This document shows, piece by piece, positions 11,275 through 16,578 of a DNA stretch of 19,556 bases. A program made the translations under genes and the position numbers. The stretch covers positions 1 to 19,556 of the forward strand of contig CAZDLB010000022.1 of the NCBI GenBank assembly GCA_964505995.1, given 5' to 3'. Position 1 is the first letter of the stretch. Each line of letters begins with the position of its first letter. This DNA comes from JAJRVH01 sp964505995 (GTDB lineage Bacteria; Pseudomonadota; Zetaproteobacteria; Mariprofundales; Mariprofundaceae). The notes beneath the pieces are model-generated. The model saw only the letters and a list, made by a program, of their open reading frames with translations. It did no database searches and was not told where the DNA came from.

Positions 11275-12291
11275 TCAGCGCAGCGGCAGGTTCGGAATCT
11301 CAACCTGCGGCATCGGCCCGGAGAGGCTCTTCAGGAAGGCCAGCAGATCCTGCTTCTCGGAATCGCTCAGCCCATTCGCACCCTGCATTCTCAGCATGTC
11401 ATCGTAGTAGCGGATGACCGATTCGAGATCCGGCTTCTGTCCGCCATGCATGTAGGGCGCGGTGCGCGCGATTTCACGCAGCGGCGGGGTCCGGAAGGCC
11501 TGGCGGTCCTCCGGGCGATGGCTGATCTCGTAGCGGCCGGGATCGATCGAATTCAGGTGGCTGCGATGGAAACGCCCGTCTGAAAAAGCCGGCGGCGCAT
11601 GGCATTCGATGCAGCCGGCTTTGCCGGTGAACAGCCGGAAGCCGCGCCTGGCCGCCTCGGAGATGGCCTGTGCTTCGCCGCCAACCCAGCGGTCGAAACG
11701 GGTGTCGCGCTGGACTATCGTCCGGAGAAAGGTGGCCAGCGCTTGGCAGATGCGCTGCATGCTGATGTCCGGGCTGCCAAACGCAGCTGCAAAGTCCTGA
11801 CGGTAGCCGGAAATCTCCGAAACCTCCTCCAGCAGCTCATGTCTGCTCCGGTAGATCGTCTGCAGGTGTTCACTCAGAGCCTGTTCCAGGCTTTCGGCGC
11901 GGCCATCCCAGAAGTAGCTCTTGCGATAGGCGATGTTGATCAGCGAGGGCGTGTGCCGCGGCATGGCATGAATGCCGGCGAGCATCGAGCGTTCGAGGCC
12001 GTCGGCCCAGCCAAGGCCCGGATGATGGCAGCTGACACAGGATGTCTGCCTGCTGTGGCTCAGTCGCGGATCGAAGAACAGGGATCGGCCGAGTCTGGCC
12101 TTGGCGGCGGAATAGGGATTGTCCGGCGGAAAGACCGGATCCGGAAGCTTCCAGACCGCGAGATTCTTCTCATCGGGAGGGCTGGCTTGCTGGGCAAAGG
12201 CCGGATGGATCAGCGTCAGCAGGCAGACGAGCCCGAGCGGGGCAAGCGAGAGACGCGAAAACCGGAAGCGGACATGATGCGACAAGGACAA
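11275..12291 (-). CDS. Periplasmic di-haem cytochrome c peroxidase (CcpA/MauG family)
   Basis: A 338-residue exported protein that should reduce H2O2 with electrons from cytochrome c in the periplasm. The N-terminus is a Sec signal peptide (basic start, then LAPLGLVCLLTLIHPAFA, cleavage near residue 33). Two CxxCH haem sites are visible, CVSCH at 85-89 and CIECH at 227-231, as required for the low- and high-potential haems. LFFDPRLSHS, GLGWADG, SYFWDGRAESLEQAL and RTPPLREIARTAPYMHGG are family motifs. MauG-type homologues that modify proteins share this architecture, so the substrate is not certain. It ends 13 bases from the convergent alanine dehydrogenase stop and starts 80 bases beyond queC on the same strand. 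Confidence 0.93.
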   Translation of the reverse strand: MSLSHHVRFRFSRLSLAPLGLVCLLTLIHPAFAQQASPPDEKNLAVWKLPDPVFPPDNPYSAAKARLGRSLFFDPRLSHSRQTSCVSCHHPGLGWADGLERSMLAGIHAMPRHTPSLINIAYRKSYFWDGRAESLEQALSEHLQTIYRSRHELLEEVSEISGYRQDFAAAFGSPDISMQRICQALATFLRTIVQRDTRFDRWVGGEAQAISEAARRGFRLFTGKAGCIECHAPPAFSDGRFHRSHLNSIDPGRYEISHRPEDRQAFRTPPLREIARTAPYMHGGQKPDLESVIRYYDDMLRMQGANGLSDSEKQDLLAFLKSLSGPMPQVEIPNLPLR

Positions 12292-12371
12292 CCTCCTGTT
12301 GCGCTTTTCCGCTCCTCCTGAACTCCCAAGGCGTCACAGTTTAAAGCCTTGGCCCGGCCTTGAGAAGGGGT

Positions 12372-13079
12372 TCAGCTCGCCTCCGGATAGGGCAGCGGAT
12401 CCTCCACCCCGAGTTCGGCGAAGCCCTGGCGCCGGAAATGGCAGGAATCGCAGTGGCCGCACGGCATGCCGTTCGGCAGGGGATCATAGCAGGAGCGCGT
12501 CAGCCCGTAATCCAGTCCCAGTTCCAGGCCCAGCGCGATGATTTCCGATTTGCTCAGCCGGATCAGCGGAGCTTCGATGCGCAGGGGGCGACCCTCGACT
12601 CCGGCCCGGGTTCCAAGCGTCGCGGCCCGGGCAAAGGCATCGAGGAACTCCTGGCGGCAGTCAGGGTAGCCGGAATAATCGACGACATTGGCGCCGATCA
12701 CGAGGCGCGAGGCCTCCACCGTTTCGGCCAGTCCGGCGGCCAGCGACAGGAAGATCAGGTTGCGCGCCGGCACATAGGTCACCGGGATGCCGTCCCGGCC
12801 GGCCTCGTCCTTCGGCACCGGGATGTCGGATGTCAGCGCCGAATGCCCGATGCTGCGCAGGTCCACCCGGATCACACGATGGCTGGCGGTTTCCATCGCC
12901 TCGGCCACCCGGGCCGAGGCCTCAAGCTCGATGCGATGGCGCTGGCCGTAATCGAAGGCCACGCTGTGGCACTCCCAGCCCATGCGGCGCGCAGCCCAGG
13001 CCAGGGCGGTACTCGAGTCCAGGCCTCCGGACAGCAGCACGACGGCCTTCGTCGGCCGGGTTTCAGACGCCGCTGGCAT
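12372..13079 (-). CDS. queC: 7-cyano-7-deazaguanine synthase QueC
   Basis: Converts 7-carboxy-7-deazaguanine to preQ0 using ATP and ammonia, in the queuosine tRNA-modification pathway. The 235-residue protein has an N-terminal PP-loop (KAVVLLSGGLDSST, Ser17-Ser22), FDYGQRH at 42-48, YVPARNLIFLSLA, and a C-terminal zinc site of four cysteines (Cys197, Cys207, Cys210, Cys213). It overlaps the 3' end of queE by 17 bases, so the two consecutive enzymes of the pathway are translationally coupled. A 7-bp inverted repeat (12326-12332 with 12346-12352) lies past its stop, without a T-tract. Confidence 0.97.
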   Translation of the reverse strand: MPAASETRPTKAVVLLSGGLDSSTALAWAARRMGWECHSVAFDYGQRHRIELEASARVAEAMETASHRVIRVDLRSIGHSALTSDIPVPKDEAGRDGIPVTYVPARNLIFLSLAAGLAETVEASRLVIGANVVDYSGYPDCRQEFLDAFARAATLGTRAGVEGRPLRIEAPLIRLSKSEIIALGLELGLDYGLTRSCYDPLPNGMPCGHCDSCHFRRQGFAELGVEDPLPYPEAS

Positions 13080-13713
13080 CGCTCCCCCAGATCACCTTGT
13101 GCAACTGAATCTGCAGGCGCACCGGCAGACGGTCCGCAATGATCCATTCGGCCAGGTCTTTCGGATCCAGCTGCGACCAGGCGGGTGAAAACAGCAGCGG
13201 GCAGCCGATGTCCTCCAGCCCGTGCTCGGCGATGAAATCCCTGGCCCATTCGTAATCCGCGCGTCCCGAGAGCACGAACTTCAGCTCATCGTCCGGGCGC
13301 AGGTCGCTAAGATTGGCCAGCCGGTTGCGATCGGCCTCGCCGCTGCCCGGGGTCTTGATGTCCATGATGCGATGCACACCGGCCGGAACGGCCTCGATGG
13401 GCAGCGCGCCGGAGGTCTCCAGCTGGACGATGGCCGGAAGCGCAAGCAACGCCTCCAGCAGCGGGATGCAGCCGCGCTGCGCCAGCGGTTCGCCGCCGGT
13501 GACCAGGATCAGCGGGTTGTCCAGCGATCGCACCCTTTCCAGGATCTCATCAAGGCGCATGGCCCTGCCGCTGTCCCGGGGAATGGCCTGGGGCGTGTCG
13601 CAGTAGCTGCACTCCAGCGGGCAGCCGGCAAGCCGGATGAAGCTGCAGCGCATGCCGGCCAGCGTGCTTTCGCCCTGGATGCTCGAATAGATTTCGTGGA
13701 TTTGCAGCCGCAC
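13063..13713 (-). CDS. queE: 7-carboxy-7-deazaguanine synthase QueE (radical SAM)
   Basis: Radical-SAM enzyme that contracts 6-carboxytetrahydropterin to 7-carboxy-7-deazaguanine, the step before QueC. The 216-residue protein opens with the QueE signature EIYSSIQGES, then the CxxxCxxC iron-sulphur motif (Cys31, Cys35, Cys38 in AGCPLECSYCDT). The SAM-binding Gly-Gly-Glu-Pro is at 73-76. LVTGGEPLAQ, VQLETSGALPI and IMDIKTPGSG are further family motifs. It lies downstream of cpoB with a 32-base gap and upstream of queC with a 17-base overlap. The order cpoB-queE-queC is widespread in Gammaproteobacteria. Confidence 0.96.
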   Translation of the reverse strand: MRLQIHEIYSSIQGESTLAGMRCSFIRLAGCPLECSYCDTPQAIPRDSGRAMRLDEILERVRSLDNPLILVTGGEPLAQRGCIPLLEALLALPAIVQLETSGALPIEAVPAGVHRIMDIKTPGSGEADRNRLANLSDLRPDDELKFVLSGRADYEWARDFIAEHGLEDIGCPLLFSPAWSQLDPKDLAEWIIADRLPVRLQIQLHKVIWGSDASGV

Positions 13714-13745
13714 CGGGGAGGGCTGCGAAGCAGTGCCGGGAATCG

Positions 13746-14567
13746 CTATTTCTCCTGTTCGCGGGTCCGCATCGCCGCCAGGGCCGAGCGCGCCTGTTCG
13801 GCCGCGGTGCTTTCCGGGTGCTCGGCGATCAGACGGTTGAACAGGGCCTCGGCGGATTTCCGCTTGCCGCGTGCCTGCTGGATCTGGCCGAGTCTGAGAA
13901 GGGCGGCCGCGTGCTTGACGCTGGACGGAAAGTCCCTGACCACGCGCTCGAAGGAGGCCATCGCCTGCTTCTCCTGCTTCTGGGCCAGCTGGCTTTCACC
14001 AAGCCAGTACCATGCCTGGTCGGCGTATTCGCCCTCGGGGTAGTTCTTCAGATGTTCGACAAAGCCCTGGCTGGCTTCCTCGTAGCGACCGCTCTTGAGC
14101 GCCAGATAGGCGGCCGTATAGCTGTTCTTTTCCGCCTCAGTCGGGGCGACAGGAGCGGGTACGGCCGCAAGCGGTGGCTGCGCGCGCTGCGGGGGGCTCG
14201 GATGCACGACCGGCTTCTTCGCTGCGCTGGGGCGGGGTTTGTGCTTCAGGTTCTCCATGGCCTTCGACAGGGCCGCGATCTGCGCCTGCTGGCTCTGAAG
14301 CTTCTGCTCCAGCTGCCCGACGCGCTCCTCCAGGGTCGAGATTCTCCGCTGCTGGAGCCGGCTGGACTCCTTCAGCGATGCATCCAGCCGCTGCAGCTGC
14401 TGCTCAAGCTGTGCCTCGGTCTCCGGCCCGGGCTCATCCGGCTGGATGGGTGCGTGGCTGCTGCAACCCGAAGGCAGAAGCATCAGCGCACACAAGAAAA
14501 CAACGGCCACCGGCAGGGCCGGTGACCGTTGGGAGTGATCTGTCGGAAAGAGCTTAGCGGGTAACAA
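13746..14567 (-). CDS. cpoB: Cell division coordinator CpoB (YbgF), start uncertain
   Basis: Periplasmic TPR protein that links peptidoglycan synthesis by PBP1B to Tol-Pal driven outer-membrane constriction. Visible parts are a hydrophobic leader ending PSGC (lipobox-like), a long Gln-rich coiled coil (EAQLEQQLQRLDASLKESS onward), a Pro/Ala linker, and C-terminal TPRs (YLALKSGRYEEASQGF, ADQAWYWLGESQLAQKQ, VKHAAALLRLGQIQQARG). The start is difficult. The frame stays open to an ATG at 14672, but that would overlap pal by 119 bases. TTG 14567 gives a leader with Lys and Arg before the hydrophobic core and is chosen here; GTG 14510 is the other candidate. Neither has a clear Shine-Dalgarno. E. 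coli CpoB is not a lipoprotein, so the apparent lipobox may or may not be used. Confidence 0.88.
   Translation of the reverse strand: MLPAKLFPTDHSQRSPALPVAVVFLCALMLLPSGCSSHAPIQPDEPGPETEAQLEQQLQRLDASLKESSRLQQRRISTLEERVGQLEQKLQSQQAQIAALSKAMENLKHKPRPSAAKKPVVHPSPPQRAQPPLAAVPAPVAPTEAEKNSYTAAYLALKSGRYEEASQGFVEHLKNYPEGEYADQAWYWLGESQLAQKQEKQAMASFERVVRDFPSSVKHAAALLRLGQIQQARGKRKSAEALFNRLIAEHPESTAAEQARSALAAMRTREQEK
14493..14530 (-). terminator. Strong intrinsic terminator after pal, inside the 5' end of cpoB
   Basis: On the minus strand AACGGTCACCGGC (14530-14518) pairs with GCCGGTGGCCGTT (14514-14502) around a 3-base CCT loop: 13 continuous pairs with one U-G. GTTTTCTTG follows. The imperfect pair is a wobble only in minus-strand RNA (A-C on the other strand), which supports this direction. 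It lies 24 bases after the pal stop and overlaps the cpoB leader coding region, so it may attenuate cpoB-queE-queC relative to the abundant Pal. Confidence 0.8.
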
Positions 14568-15027
14568 TGTCCGCACGGCGGTTCTGGGCCCAGCAGGCTT
14601 CACCCGAACCGTTGCAGACCGGACGCTCTTCGCCGAAGGAAACGGTGTCGATACGGCTGGCGCTGACACCACGGGCCGTCAGGTAGTTCTTGACGCTGTC
14701 GGCACGCTCCTGACCCAGTGCCAGGTTGTACTCGCGGCTGCCGCGTTCGTCACAGTTGCCCTCGATCTTGATCTTGACGCTGTTGCTGTTCAGCCATGCG
14801 GCATAGCCGTCGAGTACGGCCTGCGCGGAGGCATCGAGCTCGGCGCTGTCAAACGCGAAATAGACGGAATTGGTGGACGGCTTGCTGACCTTCTTCTCCA
14901 CCGGCGCGGTCTGCTGCGGCTTGGCCGGCTCGGCGGTCACGGTCTCTTTCTTGGCACAGCCGGCAAACAGCAGCCCGGCCGAAGCCAGTGCCACCATGGC
15001 CAGCTTGATGGAACGATGTGAGTTCAT
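14554..15027 (-). CDS. pal: Peptidoglycan-associated lipoprotein Pal
   Basis: Outer-membrane lipoprotein that binds peptidoglycan through an OmpA-like domain and is mobilised by TolB during division. The 157-residue product begins MNSHRSIKLAMVALASAGLL and has lipobox FAGC (acylated Cys24). A Pro/Lys linker follows, then the OmpA-C domain with VYFAFDSAELD, KIKIEGNCDERGSREYNLAL, RADSVKNYL and QNRRADIV. ATG 15027 is chosen because GGAGG lies a few bases upstream and the signal peptide begins there; an in-frame ATG at 15105 would add 26 non-family residues. It lies downstream of tolB with a 103-base gap holding a candidate promoter. A terminator follows. Confidence 0.97.
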   Translation of the reverse strand: MNSHRSIKLAMVALASAGLLFAGCAKKETVTAEPAKPQQTAPVEKKVSKPSTNSVYFAFDSAELDASAQAVLDGYAAWLNSNSVKIKIEGNCDERGSREYNLALGQERADSVKNYLTARGVSASRIDTVSFGEERPVCNGSGEACWAQNRRADIVTR

Positions 15028-15076
15028 GCTTCCTCCCTCAGGGTTGGTAATAGTATCGAATAGTGACACCGGGCTA

Positions 15077-15105
15077 TTTGTAGTCAACCTCGGATCGATT
15101 TGCAA
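15077..15105 (-). promoter_or_regulatory. Candidate sigma70 promoter for pal
   Basis: On the minus strand TTGCAA (15105-15100), a 17-base spacer, then TACAAA (15082-15077) give four of six matches in each box at ideal spacing, about 50 bases before the pal ATG. A second -35-like TTGACT (15087-15082) overlaps the -10 box. An internal promoter would allow high Pal levels independent of tolB. Confidence 0.45.
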
Positions 15106-15130
15106 GTTTCGCTGTGGTCATCTGCCGCAG

Positions 15131-16399
15131 CTATTGGCGCGACCACGCCGGATCCGACGCATCCTCGTTCGGCGGCGTGATCGGCTCGACGCGCCCGCCC
15201 CAGCTCGGCACCCGATAGATGCGGCGGATGCCGTGTTCCTCGGCCGAAAAAAGCAGCATCTGGCCATTCGGCGACCAGCTCGGCGATTCGACCCGCTCGC
15301 CGGTGGCCAGATAGCGGATGTCGCTGCCGTCCACCTTGACCGTGGCCACGGCATAGGCCCAGTCCTTCTTCGAGATCATCGCGATGCGGTCACCCAGCGG
15401 CGACCAGGCCGGCGAGGTGTTGTAGCTGCCCTGGGTGCTGACCAGCACGGCCTTGCCGCCGGCGAACGGCTTGCGATAGACCTGCGGATGGCCGCTGCGA
15501 TTGCTGACAAAGGCGATCTGCTTGCCGTCCGGCGACCAGGTCGGCGTCGTGTCGATGCCGCGCGAGTGTGTGAAGCGCTTCCATTTGCGGGTCTTGATAT
15601 CGTAGATGTGGATATCGGTGTTGCCGGTGTAGGAGAGGGTGGCGGCCACATAGCGGCCATCGGGCGAATATTCCGGCGTGCTGTTCAGGCCCTTGAAGTC
15701 ACCGAAGGCCCGTCGGCTGCCGGTCTTCAGGTTGAAGAATTCCAGCCTGGGGTGATTGCCGACGTAGGTGTTCAGCGCCACCTCATCGCCGCTGGGTGAC
15801 CAGTCCGGGGAGAGCAGCAGCGTGAAATTCCTGCCGATGACCTGGCGATTGGCGCCGTCCTGATCCATGTAGATCAGGTCGGAGAGATCGCCATGCTTGA
15901 CGACGAACAGGATATGGCTGGTGAAATGCCCGGGAATGCCGAGGGCGGCCTGATAGATGGCATCGGCCACCCTGTGCGCCAGAAGCCGGAGCTCGGCGGC
16001 ATCGGCGTCGATATGCTTGGCCGCAAGCCGTTTCTCGCGGAATGGATCATGCACCTGCAGCTCGGCCTGCCAGCCCTTCTCGGTCGCATGCAGCTGGCAC
16101 AGGGCCAGGATGTCCGTGCCGATGATGCGCCAGTCGCCATAGACCAGCGCGCGCCAGCTTTCCTCCGGCGTGGCCAGGAAGGCCAGGGGATCCAGCGCCG
16201 AGAACGACTGGCTGGATTCGAGGTCGTGCGCGATGATGTGATAGAACATGCGCTGCTCGCTGTTCAGGGTTTCGTCGCCGCTGACCTGCAGGGCCAGCTT
16301 CAGCGGCTCGAAGCTGGCCTGATAGATATCGAATTCGGCCGCCGGCAGCGCGCGGGGGAAGAGGGCAAGGGTCAGAACGAGAAGGGTGCGAATCAGCAT
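15131..16399 (-). CDS. tolB: Tol-Pal system beta-propeller protein TolB
   Basis: Periplasmic protein of the Tol-Pal machine that binds Pal and is pulled by TolA to drive outer-membrane constriction. The 422-residue product has a Sec signal peptide (MLIRTLLVLTLALFPRALPA, cleavage near residue 20), an N-terminal domain (EFDIYQ..., DWRIIGTDILALCQ, GIPGHFTSHILFV), and a six-bladed propeller. The propeller has repeated TolB motifs such as LLSPDWSPSGDEVAL, NSTPEYSPDGRYVAATLS, DTTPTWSPDGKQIAFVSNRS, NTSPAWSPLGDRIAMIS and VESPSWSPNGQMLLFSAE. The Shine-Dalgarno is weak (AAAG). tolA is not next to it; the upstream neighbour is the divergent tracrRNA-like gene and cas9. Confidence 0.97.
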   Translation of the reverse strand: MLIRTLLVLTLALFPRALPAAEFDIYQASFEPLKLALQVSGDETLNSEQRMFYHIIAHDLESSQSFSALDPLAFLATPEESWRALVYGDWRIIGTDILALCQLHATEKGWQAELQVHDPFREKRLAAKHIDADAAELRLLAHRVADAIYQAALGIPGHFTSHILFVVKHGDLSDLIYMDQDGANRQVIGRNFTLLLSPDWSPSGDEVALNTYVGNHPRLEFFNLKTGSRRAFGDFKGLNSTPEYSPDGRYVAATLSYTGNTDIHIYDIKTRKWKRFTHSRGIDTTPTWSPDGKQIAFVSNRSGHPQVYRKPFAGGKAVLVSTQGSYNTSPAWSPLGDRIAMISKKDWAYAVATVKVDGSDIRYLATGERVESPSWSPNGQMLLFSAEEHGIRRIYRVPSWGGRVEPITPPNEDASDPAWSRQ

Positions 16400-16448
16400 G
16401 GCGGCTTTCTATCCGCTGGCCATGGATGAAACAAGCCCCGCCTTGTGG

Positions 16449-16480
16449 AACAAGAAAGCCGCCCTCCGAAGAAGGCGGCC
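16449..16480 (-). terminator. UUCG-capped intrinsic terminator of the putative tracrRNA
   Basis: On the minus strand GCCGCCTTC (16479-16471) and GAGGGCGGC (16466-16458) pair over nine positions with one U-G, closed by a TTCG tetraloop and followed by TTTCTTGTT (16457-16449). The wobble is an A-C mismatch in the plus direction, so the minus strand is the functional one. The tolB ATG lies 50 bases further on. Confidence 0.8.
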
Positions 16481-16541
16481 CAAGATTGTAGGTTCTAAAC
16501 CTAGTTGCCGATAGTCCCCACCATCGGACTTTCTGATACAC
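16449..16541 (-). ncRNA. Putative tracrRNA, divergent from cas9
   Basis: Inferred transcript of about 90 nt in the tolB-cas9 gap. It starts near 16541, 6-8 bases after a TATAAT box. The first ~35 nt are unstructured enough to serve as anti-repeat. Their complement (+ strand from 16507, beginning GCCGATAGTCCCC) resembles the 5' half of II-C CRISPR repeats, many of which contain TATAGTYCCC. A 6-bp hairpin follows (TAGGTT/AACCTA, 16503-16489), then the terminator. This order (anti-repeat, short hairpin, terminator) is that of II-C tracrRNAs. Caveats: no array is visible to prove complementarity, and CCGAT/ATCGG (16508-16512, 16523-16527) could form a competing 5-bp hairpin. The alternative is a leader or attenuator of tolB. 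Confidence 0.6.
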
Positions 16542-16546
16542 TGCGC

Positions 16547-16576
16547 ATTATAGCCTTAAAGAGATTGGAGGGACAA
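16547..16576 (-). promoter_or_regulatory. sigma70 promoter for the putative tracrRNA
   Basis: On the minus strand TTGTCC (16576-16571, four of six matches) is followed by an 18-base spacer and a perfect TATAAT (16552-16547). The -35 box lies within the cas9 ribosome-binding region (GGAGGG 16567-16572). On the plus strand the same bases offer TATAGC (16549-16554) as a possible -10 for cas9, with no convincing -35. Confidence 0.65.
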
Positions 16577-16578
16577 GG

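Noticed and set aside
12326..12352. CCAAGGC/GCCTTGG inverted repeat after queC as a terminator
   Set aside because: The loop is 13 bases long and there is no T-rich tail on either strand. It could be a protein site or chance.
16486..16506. A T-arm-like element (TAGG-TTCTAAA-CCTA) suggesting a tRNA on the + strand
   Set aside because: The loop does not fit the T-loop consensus, and there is no acceptor stem, D arm or anticodon arm around it. It is better read as a 6-bp hairpin in minus-strand RNA.
16047..16541. A minus-strand frame running from the small-RNA region into tolB (164 codons)
   Set aside because: It is out of frame with tolB, has no family resemblance, and its 5' part is explained better by the promoter, hairpin and terminator of the putative small RNA.
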